From Rhodanobacteraceae bacterium (GTDB taxonomy: Bacteria; Pseudomonadota; Gammaproteobacteria; Xanthomonadales; SZUA-5), in the NCBI GenBank assembly GCA_016713135.1, contig JADJPR010000002.1, forward strand, positions 62,001 to 126,000: a stretch of DNA of 64,000 bases. The letters run 5' to 3'. Of this stretch, positions 47,101-56,700 are shown one piece after another. Within the stretch, counting starts at the first letter, position 1; each line of letters starts with the position of its first letter. A program made the translations under genes and the position numbers. The notes under the pieces were generated by a model. That model did no database searches. It saw only the letters and a list, made by a program, of their open reading frames with translations, and was not told the origin of the DNA.

Positions 47101-48666
47101 TCAGCGCCCCTTGATCGCGCCCAGAATGCCGCGCAGCAAGGAGCGCCCGAGCTGGTTGCCGACGGTCCGCGCGACGGACTTGGCGAAGGCCTCGCCCACG
47201 CCCTGGCGATTGCTGCCGCGTGGCGCGGGGGCGGGCCTGGGCGCCGGCGCCGGGCGCGGTGCGGGGGCGCGCTGGCGCGGCGCGGGCGGCGGTGGCGGCG
47301 CGGGCGTCTGCTTGCCCCAGGGCCAGTTCAGGCTCCAGCCGCCGCCGGTTGCCTGCGGCTCCGGCGCGGCCTCGGCCTGGGGCTCGGCGCGCCGCTTGAG
47401 CACCTCATAGGCGGATTCGCGATCCACCGGTTGGTCGTACTTGCCACCGACCGGGCTGCGCGCGCGCACTGCGGCGCGCTCCTCGGGTGTGATCGCGCCG
47501 ATGCGGCAACCCGGCGTCAGGATCCAGGCGCGCTCGACCATCGCCGGGCGCCCGCCTTCTTCGAGGAAGGACACCAGCGCCTCGCCGACGCCCAGTTCAG
47601 TGATCGCCTTGACCACATCCAGGCCCGGGTTGGCGACGAAAGTCTCCGCCGCGGTCTTGACCGCCTTCTGGTCGCGCGGCGTGAACGCCCGCAATGCGTG
47701 CTGCACGCGATGGCCGAGCTGGCCGAGGATGTCGCCCGGCACATCGTCCGGGTTCTGGCTGCAGAAATAGACCCCGACGCCCTTGGAGCGGATCAGGCGG
47801 ACCACCTGCTCCACTCGTTGCACCAGCGAGGGCGGCGCATCGTCGAACAGCAGGTGTGCCTCGTCGAAGAAGAACACCAGGCGCGGCTTGTCGAGGTCGC
47901 CCACCTCGGGCAACTGCTCGAAGAGTTCCGACAGCAGCCAGAGCAGAAAGCTCGAATACAGCTTGGGCTTCATGATCAGCTGTTCGGCACTCATCACGTT
48001 GATCACGCCGCGGCCGGCCGGGTCGATCGCGAAGAAATCGCGTAGTTCGAAGGCCGGCTCGCCGAAAAAGGCGCGCGCGCCGGCATCCTCCAGGCCGAGC
48101 AGCGCGCGTTGCACCGCAGCAATCGAAGTGGCCGACACCAGGCCGTACTCGGCCGAAATCTCCTTCGCGTTCTCCGCCACGTAATTCAGCATGGCGCGCA
48201 GGTCCGGCAGGTCCAGCAGCAGCAGGCCTTCCTCGTCGGCCACCCGGAACACGATGTTGAGGACACCCGACTGGACCTCGTTGAGTTCCATCAGGCGCGC
48301 CAGCAGGATCGGACCCATCTCGCTGATGGTGGTGCGCAGCGGATGCCCGTTCTGGCCGTAGATGTCCCAGAACACCACCGGATTGGCGCCGGGCTGCCAC
48401 TGCTGCTCGATCCCGAGCAGCTTCAGGCGGTTGCGCAGCTTGTCGCTCATCACAGCGGTTTGTGAGAGCCCGGCGAGGTCACCCTTGACGTCCGCCAGGA
48501 ACACCGGCACGCCGCGCTTGCTGAATTCCTCGGCCAGCAGCATCAGCGACACGCTCTTGCCGGTACCGGTCGCGCCGGCGATCAAGCCGTGGCGATTGGC
48601 GTAGCGCGTCAGCAGGGAGAGGTCGCGCGTGCCGCGGGCGATCGTCATCTGGGCAGTGTTGGTCAT
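47101..48666 (-). CDS. HerA-like ATPase of the DUF853/YjgR family
   Basis: A 521-residue P-loop ATPase. Walker A is GATGTGKS (31-38) and Walker B RLVFFFDEAHLLF (about 249-261). An arginine-finger/sensor region follows, RSKGVGVYFCSQNPDDVPGD, and then the tail (about 425-521), rich in Pro/Ala/Arg, ends in a basic helix SVARTVGNQLGRSLLRGILG. The family is annotated as DUF853, a helicase HerA-like protein; its role is not known. ATG 48666 is chosen over an upstream TTG. It is tail to tail with the unknown 1245-residue gene (17 bases). Confidence 0.9.
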   Translation of the reverse strand: MTNTAQMTIARGTRDLSLLTRYANRHGLIAGATGTGKSVSLMLLAEEFSKRGVPVFLADVKGDLAGLSQTAVMSDKLRNRLKLLGIEQQWQPGANPVVFWDIYGQNGHPLRTTISEMGPILLARLMELNEVQSGVLNIVFRVADEEGLLLLDLPDLRAMLNYVAENAKEISAEYGLVSATSIAAVQRALLGLEDAGARAFFGEPAFELRDFFAIDPAGRGVINVMSAEQLIMKPKLYSSFLLWLLSELFEQLPEVGDLDKPRLVFFFDEAHLLFDDAPPSLVQRVEQVVRLIRSKGVGVYFCSQNPDDVPGDILGQLGHRVQHALRAFTPRDQKAVKTAAETFVANPGLDVVKAITELGVGEALVSFLEEGGRPAMVERAWILTPGCRIGAITPEERAAVRARSPVGGKYDQPVDRESAYEVLKRRAEPQAEAAPEPQATGGGWSLNWPWGKQTPAPPPPPAPRQRAPAPRPAPAPRPAPAPRGSNRQGVGEAFAKSVARTVGNQLGRSLLRGILGAIKGR

Positions 48667-48837
48667 TGGTGTGTGCAAGAACCCGCGGGAGTTGCGCCAA
48701 GGCTACGGCGAAAGCCGGGCGCGGAACCAGCGCCGGCGCCGAGCCGACCAACGGCGCGCGCACAATCCTTTACCGGGAACCCGTTGTCCTCTAGCCTAGC
48801 GAAGCGGTTCATACCCATAAAAACCTCGGAGACGCCC

Positions 48838-50853
48838 ATGCGATTCCTCACCCCATTGTTGTTGGGCGCACTCGCGCTCGGCAGTTCGTCTGCGTTCTCG
48901 CAGGCCTACGACGTGCTCGGCGCCAACGAAGCCCCGGGCCCGGCCTACACTCCCGGTCCGACCGGCGGCCCGCGCGGCACGATCCTGCAGGATCAGCGCG
49001 CACTGCTCGTGACCCATCCCGGCGCCGGCGCTGGCGGTACCGATGACAGCCGCCTGCAATCCACGTCCCTGGGCATGGGCACGATCGGCTTCGGCGTCCA
49101 ACAGACGGTTCCGAATCGCATCGCCGATGATTTCGTGGTGCCCGCGGGCGGCTACACCATCAACGCCGTGACGGTTTATTCCTACCAGACCGGTTCGACG
49201 ACCACCCCGACCCACAACGGCATCACCTTCCAGATCTGGAACGGGCCGCCGAACGTCGCCGGCTCTGCGGTGGTCTTCGGCGACACCACCACCAACCGGT
49301 TCAGCAGCGCTGCCTTCGCGAACATCTATCGCACCACCGAGACGACGGTGGGTGCCACCAATCGACCGATCATGTCGGTCACCGCGAGCGGACTCAACAT
49401 CACCCTGCCGGCCGGCACCTACTGGCTGGACTTCGCGCTCAGCGGCACGCTTGCTTCGGGTCCATGGGCACCGGCGATCTCGATCCTTGGTCAGGCGGTC
49501 ACCGGCAACGGCCTGCAGAGTCAGGCGGGCACGTGGGTTCCTGCGCTTGATGGCGGCACTGGCACGCCGGCCCAGGGCTTCCCGATCACGCTGGAAGGCA
49601 CGCTGCCGGGCACTGATCTGGTCACCACCCTGACCGACACGCCGGATCCGGTGACCGCCGGCAGCAATGTGACCTACGTCGCGACCGTCAACAACGCCGG
49701 CCCGGGCGACGCGACGGACGTCGCTGTCGCGCTGCCGCTGGCGGCGGGCAGCAACTTCGTCTCGGCCACGCCGAGCGCGGGCGGCACCTGCGTGTCCCCG
49801 GCAGTCGGCGCCAATGGCACCGTGACCTGCACCTGGGCTGGCAACACCGCCAACGGCGCCTCGCGCGATGTCACCGTGGTCGCGTCGGTCCCGGCCAGCA
49901 CAGCCAACGCCGCGGTCCTGAGCGTGACCGCCACCGCAACCTCGGCCACCAACGAACTGGATCCGCCGGACAACGCCGCGACCACGACGACCACCGTCGC
50001 CACCTCGGCCGATCTGTCGATCACTCTGACCGACTCGCCGGATCCGGTGACTGCCGGTACCAACCTGACCTACGTGGCCACCGCGACCAACGCCGGTCCG
50101 TCGGATGCGCAGGACGTCGCGATCAACCTGCCGCTGCCGGCCAACACCACGCTGGTGTCGGCGACCGCTGCGGGCGGCACCTGCGCCGGCACCAACTGCA
50201 CCTTCGCCGGCGCCACCGCGCCGGGTGCCAGCCGCAGCGTGACCTACGTGGTCCTGGTTGCCGCGTCCGCCGCCAGCAGCAGCCCGATCTCCGCGACCGC
50301 CTCGGCCAGTTCCCCCACCACCGACTCGAACCCTGCCAACAACAGCGCTACCGCCAGCACCGCCGTGGTTGCCGAGGCCAATCTGTCGGTCGCGCTGACG
50401 TCCTCGGTCCCCCAGGTGTTGATCAACGTGCCGGTGACGTTCACCGCGATCAGCACCAATGGCGGCCCGTCCGATGCCCAGAACGTCTCGGTGACGATCA
50501 CGCTGACGCCGGACTTCCGCTACAGCAGCCACACCGCCAGCGGCGCCACCTGCACCACGCCGCAGGTCGGCAACACCGGCGCCATCGTCTGTACCTGGGC
50601 CGGCGCCACTGCTCCGGCCGCTACGCGCACCCTGACGGTCGTGGCCTTCAGCAACGTCGAAGGCAACACCGCGGTGAACGCCAGCACCGGGTCAGCCACC
50701 ACCGACCCGGTCCCCAACAACAATACGGCGGGCGTCTCCGTGGTCGTTGGCTATCCGTTCAACGAGATCCCGACGCTGGGCCAGTTCGGCCTGATGTTGT
50801 TGGGCCTGCTGGTGGGCCTGATGGGCTTCGTGGCGGTGCGCCGCCAGGCGTGA
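48838..50853 (+). CDS. DUF11 repeat surface protein with IPTL-CTERM sorting signal
   Basis: A 671-residue exported protein. The signal peptide is 1-21 (LLLGALALGSSSAFS). A beta-rich domain (about 22-255) is followed by three DUF11 repeats, each starting with a form of TLTDTPDPVTAGSNVTYVAT (about 260, 390) or a diverged third copy (about 512). The C-terminus is IPTLGQFGLMLLGLLVGLMG then FVAVRRQA: the IPTL motif, a transmembrane helix and a basic end, which define IPTL-CTERM. Such signals are processed by an exosortase (XrtH class), not present here. Thr/Ala/Gly-rich repeats suit an extracellular adhesin-like role. The gene is intact. Confidence 0.92.
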   Translation: MRFLTPLLLGALALGSSSAFSQAYDVLGANEAPGPAYTPGPTGGPRGTILQDQRALLVTHPGAGAGGTDDSRLQSTSLGMGTIGFGVQQTVPNRIADDFVVPAGGYTINAVTVYSYQTGSTTTPTHNGITFQIWNGPPNVAGSAVVFGDTTTNRFSSAAFANIYRTTETTVGATNRPIMSVTASGLNITLPAGTYWLDFALSGTLASGPWAPAISILGQAVTGNGLQSQAGTWVPALDGGTGTPAQGFPITLEGTLPGTDLVTTLTDTPDPVTAGSNVTYVATVNNAGPGDATDVAVALPLAAGSNFVSATPSAGGTCVSPAVGANGTVTCTWAGNTANGASRDVTVVASVPASTANAAVLSVTATATSATNELDPPDNAATTTTTVATSADLSITLTDSPDPVTAGTNLTYVATATNAGPSDAQDVAINLPLPANTTLVSATAAGGTCAGTNCTFAGATAPGASRSVTYVVLVAASAASSSPISATASASSPTTDSNPANNSATASTAVVAEANLSVALTSSVPQVLINVPVTFTAISTNGGPSDAQNVSVTITLTPDFRYSSHTASGATCTTPQVGNTGAIVCTWAGATAPAATRTLTVVAFSNVEGNTAVNASTGSATTDPVPNNNTAGVSVVVGYPFNEIPTLGQFGLMLLGLLVGLMGFVAVRRQA

Positions 50854-50862
50854 TCGCCAGCC

Positions 50863-50890
50863 GCCGGACCGCACTCCGGTGCGGTCCGGC
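50863..50890 (+). other. Perfect 12-bp hairpin after the IPTL-CTERM gene
   Basis: GCCGGACCGCAC (50863-50874) pairs perfectly with GTGCGGTCCGGC (50879-50890) around a TCCG tetraloop. It starts ten bases after the stop codon and precedes the true T-tailed terminator, so it may protect the mRNA end or help pausing. Confidence 0.7.
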
Positions 50891-50907
50891 GCGGTAAGCA
50901 GGGAGTG

Positions 50908-50940
50908 AAAGGGCGGCCGTCGGGCCGCCCTTTCTTTTTT
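50908..50940 (+). terminator. Rho-independent terminator
   Basis: AAAGGGCGGCC (50908-50918) pairs with GGCCGCCCTTT (50923-50933) around GTCG, followed by CTTTTTT (50934-50940). It closes the IPTL-CTERM transcript and is one of two clear intrinsic terminators seen in the window. Confidence 0.9.
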
Positions 50941-51196
50941 GCGCCGGCGAGGGCCCTCGCCGCATCATCCGATTTCCGCGGTCGCCGACGCATCCGAGGA
51001 GCGAACTGCTCCGCGCGCCCGGGGTGGTGAAGAACGGAATCCACGTCGATCGGAGCCGCCGCGGGCGACAATCCGCGAGGCGCCTAGCGGGTCATCGCCG
51101 CCGCCTCCACAACTCGCGATCAGCGCGCGTTCGACAGCCCGCCACCCGCCAAGCACGCGCGCCCCACGGGGTTCCCGCGTCCCGCTTCCCGCCCGA

Positions 51197-53408
51197 TCAC
51201 GGCACGGTCAGCGCTTCCAGGCACGAGCGCGTGTTGTCCGGTTGGTAGGGTGGCAACACCGGGTAGAAGCGGATGCGTTGGCAGCCGTCGCCGGTGTCGA
51301 AGGGCAGCCAGCGGATCGCATCGCTGAATTCCAGGCGCAGGTCCGCGCTCGGCAACTGGCGGAACAGCGCGGTCCAGACCTTGAGCGCGCCGCTGGCCCC
51401 GGTCAGTCGGGTGGGCTGGTTGTCGTCGCGGCCCAGCCAGACCACCGCCAGGTGCTCGCCGGTGTAGCCCGCGTACCAACTGTCACGCGACTCGTCCGAG
51501 GTGCCGGTCTTGCCGGCCGAATCGAGGCGGATGCCGCTGCCACTCGACAAACTGCTGGCGGTACCCGACAAAGTCGTTTCGTTCAGCGCCACGGTGACCA
51601 GTTTGACCACGTCAGCGCCCGCGGGATTGCCGGCCGGCCGCGGGAAACGCGTCAGCGCCTTGCCCTGGCTGTCCAGCACTTCGCGCACCGATGAGATCGG
51701 CACCACCTGCCCGCCGCTCGCCAGGCTCTGGTAGAGCTGGGCGACCTCCAGGGGCGACAAGTCGATCGACCCGAGGATCAGGGAAGGCTGCGGATCGGCC
51801 GGCGCTTCAATGCCGAGGTTGCCGATCAACTGCCCCAGCGAGCGCACGCCGATGTCGAGGCCGACGCGCGCGGTGGCGAGGTTGTAGGAGCGCGCCAGGG
51901 CGTCGACCAGGGGCACGGTCCCGTGGCTCTTGCGGTCGTAGTTCTTCGGCGCCCAGGTCTTGCCGGTGGGCAGCTTCAGCGCGATCGGATCGTCCGGGAT
52001 CAGGCTCGCCAGGCTGTAGCGCGCCGGCTGCGACAGCGCCAGCAGGTAGACGAAGGGCTTCAACAGAGAACCGACCGGCCGGCGCGCTTCCAGTGCCCGG
52101 TTGAAGCCCGACGCACGCGAATCGCGACCGCCGACCAGGGCGAGCACCTCGCCATCGCGCGCACGGGTCAGCACCACCGCGCCCTGAACCACCTGTTCCT
52201 TGTCGACCGCGGCCAGCGACGCGGTCATCGCTGCTTCAGCCAGTGCCTGCGCGCCGGGGTCCAGCGTCGTCAGGATCGTCAGGCCTTCGCTCTGCAGCCG
52301 CGACTGGTCGTAATCACGTCGGATCTGCCCCCGCACCAGTTCGACGAAGGCCGGATAGCGCACTCGAGACGGCGGCCGCGGCACCACCGCCAGCGGCGCC
52401 TTGAGCGCGGACTCCAACTGCGCCGGATTGAGCAATCCGGTCTCGGCCATCTGCCCCAGCACCACCCGCCGGCGGGTGATCGCCCGCTCCGGGTTGCGCC
52501 GTGGATCGTAGTAGCTCGGGCCCTTGACCAGGCCGATCAGCAGCGCGATCTCGGCCGGATCCAGCGATTCGAGCGGGCGCCCGAAGTAGAACTCCGCGCC
52601 GGCGCCGAAGCCATGTACCGCGAGCGCGCCGTTCTGGCCGATGTAGGCACGGTTGAGGTAGGACTCCAGGATCGTGCGCTTGTCGAAGCGCGCCTCGATC
52701 ACCAGCGCCAGGCCGATTTCCAGCGCCTTTCGCCTGAACTCGCGGTCATTGCTGAGCAGAGTGTTCTTGACCAGCTGCTGGGTGATGGTCGAGCCGCCCT
52801 GGACCCAGCGGCGCGCCTTCAGGTTGGCCCACATCGCGCGGGCGATGCCCCACAGGTCGATGCCGGGATGGTCGCCCGAAATTGCGGTCCTCCACCGACT
52901 GGATCCCGGCCACCAACAGCGCCGGCATCTGCGCGATCGGCAGCGGCAGGCGCTCGGTGTCGTCCTCGGGCAGGATGGTCGCAATGCGCGCCGGATCCAG
53001 GCGCTTGTGCGGCAGCAGCTTGTTGTCGGACAGGCGTTTGAGCCGCGCGACCTTGCCGCCGTCGATCACCACCTCGATGCGTTCGGCGCGCTCGCGGCCG
53101 TCGCCGTAGGTGAAACCACGGGTATGGATCTCGAAACGACCGCCGTCACGGCGATAGCTGCCAGGCGAGGCAGCGGTGACATCGCTGCGGTAGCGCGCCT
53201 CGGACAATTCGATCTGCAGCATGTCGGCGCTGATGCGCATGCCGGGCGCCAGCAGCAGCGGGCGCGCGTAGACGCGGCTCGCGACCGGCTGCCTGCCGAG
53301 GTCGAAGCGCGCGTCGATCAGCCGGTTCAGATACACGATGGTCGGCCCCGCCGCACCCAGCAGCAGGCCCAGACCGAACCAGAAAACGCGCCAGAACCAG
53401 AGTTTCAT
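51197..53408 (-). pseudogene. mrcB: Penicillin-binding protein 1B, frameshifted
   Basis: A bifunctional peptidoglycan glycosyltransferase/transpeptidase of about 736 residues. It starts at ATG 53408 with a membrane anchor (MKLWFWRVFWFGLGLLLGAA). A UB2H-like domain leads to the GT51 domain, whose first motif SVEDRNF is followed by a frame change near 52880. The other frame resumes with GDHPGIDLWGIARAMWANLK, then GGSTITQQLVKNTLL and RRKALEIGLALVIEARF. The transpeptidase domain has RRPVGSLLKPF (SxxK), SYNLATAR (SxN) and SAGKTGTSDES (KTG). All active sites are present. Because the break falls in an important gene with both halves pristine, a one-base consensus error is likely. Confidence 0.88.
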
Positions 53409-53484
53409 GCCGCGGAGCATAAGCGGACCCTGCCAACGCCGGCCAACTGAAGGCGGGCGAATGGCGGGCAGGAAGGGGGTGGAG

Positions 53485-53662
53485 CAAAAAAGGGGCAGCG
53501 GGGCAAGGGGCAAGGGGCAGGGGGCGGGGGACCTGGCTTGCTGGGCAATGACCCTGCCGGCAGCGTGGGTACCAGCACCGGCAATCTGGTGAACACCGCA
53601 TCCGACCATCCACGCCTTGAGCCCGGTCCCCCGCCCCCTGACCCCTGCCCCGCCTTTGCTTG
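53485..53662. repeat. Heptamer element with GGGGCAA/GGGGCAG arms
   Basis: The left arm 53485-53533 has AAAAAAGGGGCAGCGGGGCA then AGGGGCAAGGGGCAGGGGGC and GGGGGACC; the right arm about 53625-53662 has GGTCCCCCGCCCCCTGACCC then CTGCCCCGCCTTTGC. The two are complementary with small gaps; the spacer is about 90 bp. It occupies the 367-base divergent gap between mrcB and the glycosyltransferase gene (53409-53775), the rest of which shows further G/C-biased runs (to about 53700) but no gene. Confidence 0.78.
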
Positions 53663-53775
53663 GGCCCCGCCCCACCTTTTGCCTAAGCCCCAACGCTTCC
53701 GCTCCCCGCCCGCCTGACCGATAATCCGCGCCCCCGTGCGCGCCGGTCTTGGCTGCGCCGCCCGAACGAGACTGG

Positions 53776-56700
53776 ATGCAAGCTTCCGACCCCTCGACTG
53801 CGCCGCCATCGGCTCTTGTGCTGTGCCTGCCGGTCGATGACTGCAGCGCCGAGCTCCAGGCGCTCGCCGCGACGCCTGGCGCCACCCTGTTCCCGCGTCC
53901 GGTGGCGCCGGACTGGCGCGCCGAACTGGCGGCGCTGCGCAAGCGTTTCCCGGTAGCCACCCTGGTCCGCGTGCGCCGTCCGGACCTTTGGCTGGCCGAC
54001 GATGCGCTGGCGCGACTGCTGCACGCGGCGAGCCTCGCGCGCGGGCCGATGACGGCGCTGTTCAATGGCGATCCGCAACTGACGGTCGCCAGCCCGGACA
54101 CCACGCTGGACAGCGAACCGGCGGTCATCGACGCGGCCGTGCACGCCCTCGGAGAACGCCGCCTGCAGCCGGTCGCCGCGACCGCGCCGGCGATCCTGGT
54201 GTTGGCGCCGGGCGCCGATCCAGGCGCCGACCTGGAACTGGTCGACCACGTCTACACGCACGTCCCCGGACCGATCATCGGGCTGGCAACGCCCGCCGAC
54301 CGCCGCGAGCGCGCGCCTGCGCATGCGCTGGCGGCGCTGCGCCTTGCGTTGCGCGAGGTCGCCACGAATGCCGGTCCTTGGACTGCGGCCGCACGCGACG
54401 CGCGCCCGGTGGTGCTGCACATCCTCCACGGCTGGGGCGGCGGGGCCGAGCGCTTTGTGCGCGACCTGGCCCGCAGCGATGGCGCGCGCCACCATTTGCT
54501 GCTGCGCGCGGTCGGCAACCCCAGCCGGCGCCGGCACGGCGAGTTCATCGAACTGACGGACGCGCGTGGCGGACCGCCGTTGCGGCGGATGCTGATGTCG
54601 CCGGCCATCGGCGCCCTCGTTGCACGCCACGAAGGCTATCGCCAGGCGCTCGCGGGAGTCATCGCCGACTACGCGGTCGAGCAAATCTGGGTGTCGTCGC
54701 TGATCGGCCACTCGCTCGATGCGCTCGGCACGGGCCTGCCGCTGCGCTGGGTTGCGCACGATTACTTCCCGTTCTGGCCGGCCTTGCACCGCGATTTCGG
54801 CGCCCCCGACGCACGCTTCGACGCCGCCGAAATGGCTGCCGACCTGCGCGATGAAGGCCCGTTCGCGGAGCGCGATCCGGCCTGGTGGGAAGCGCTGCGC
54901 CAGCAGGCCATCGAGGCCCTGCTCGCCGCGCGCGCCGAGATCGTTGCCCCTGGTCGTGGCGTGCTCGCCAACCTCGCACGCGTGGCACCGGCACTGGCCG
55001 CGCTGCCGCGCCGCTGCATCGCGCATGGCAGCGCGGGCTGGTCGGGCGAAGAACCGGCCCTGCGCGAGGCTCCCTTCGATGCGGGCGGCAAGCTGCGTGT
55101 CGTGGTGCTCGGACGCATCAACGGCGCCAAGGGACTCGATCTGCTGCGCCAGTTGCTGCCGGGACTCTCGCTGCACTGCGATCTTTACCTGGTGGGCGCT
55201 GGCAAGGCTGCCGAGGCGCTGTTCGGTACCAGCGGCGTGCATGTGCTGCTTGACTACGCGCATGCCGAACTGCCCGCGATCCTGGGGCGCATCCGACCGC
55301 ACGTGGCGCTGCTGCCCGGCACCGTCGCCGAAACCTTCTCCTACACCCTGAGCGAACTGTGGCGCCTGGCAATCCCGCCAGTGGCCACACGCCTCGGCGC
55401 TTTCGCCGAGCGTATCGAGGATGGCGTCGACGGCATGCTGGTGGACCCGGATGCGGCCAGCGTCGCCACTGCGATCGCGCAGTTGGCGCTTGATCGCGCG
55501 CCGCTGCAGCGCATCCGCGAGAACCTGCAGCAACGCAGCCCGCGCTCGCTGGCGCAGATGCTCGCCGACTACCAGGCGCTGCTGCCCGCAGGCGAGCGCG
55601 CGCCGCTGCGCTATCCGCTGCGGCGCACCGACTGCGCCTCGCTCGCGCTCGCCGTGCATGCCGATGCACTGTGCGACCATCAACTGCGCCTGGCCGATGC
55701 GCTCGCGGGCCTCGCCGAACAGCAGGCGGAGCTCGCGCGGCGCGCCGAGTGGGGCTTCGATCTCAACCGCCAGCTCGCCGAGCGCACCCGTTGGGCGCAG
55801 GACCTCGACCAGGAACTCGGCCGCACGCGGCATTGGCTGAACCAGCGCGAGAGCGTGTTCGAACAATCGCTGGCCGCGGCCGAGGCACAGCGCGCGCAAC
55901 TGGACCTCAGTCTGACCCGGCTTCAGGGGGAGCTCAGCAGGATCATGGAAGAAGCAGAGCAGCAGCGAGTTGCGCTGGAAGCGCAGATGAACGACATGGC
56001 GCGCGTGCTGGACGATCGCGACCAGCAGTTCGAATCGCTGCGAACAAGGATGGCGCACCTGGAACAGGCACGCGCGGAACTCGATCTGCAGACGCAGCAA
56101 CTGACTGCGGCGCGCGACCACCTGCAACGCGAGTGCGACGCCCTCGCGGCGCAGCGTGCCGAGATCATCGCCAGCACCAGCTGGCGCATCACCAAACCGC
56201 TGCGCGCCATCGGCCGCGTGCTCAAGCGCATCCGCGCCTCGTTGCGCTTCCGCGCATTACGCCTGGCCAGCCTGGCCGGACGCGTGCGCGGCAGCCTGGC
56301 CCGGCGCGGGCTGCGTGGCACCTTTGCACGCGCGCGCCAGGAATTGCGCGACCAGTCGCAGCAAGCGCCGGTCACGGTGCAGGTCGAAACCCCGCAACCG
56401 GCCGAGACCTATGCGCCGCTGGCGATCGCCACCAGCGATACGCCACGCGTGTCGGTGATCGTGCCTGTCTACAACCAGTTGCACCACACCTGGAACTGCC
56501 TCAAGGCGCTCGCCGACACCGCCGGCAGCGTGCCCTTCGAAGTGATCGTGGTCGACGATGGGAGCTCCGACGCAACCGCCGTCGAAGTGCCCAAGGTCGG
56601 CGGCGTACGCTTCCACAAGAACCCGCAGAACCTCGGCTTCATCGGCGCCTGCAATGCCGGCGCGGCGCTGGCGCGCGGCCAGTACCTGTTCTTCCTCAAC

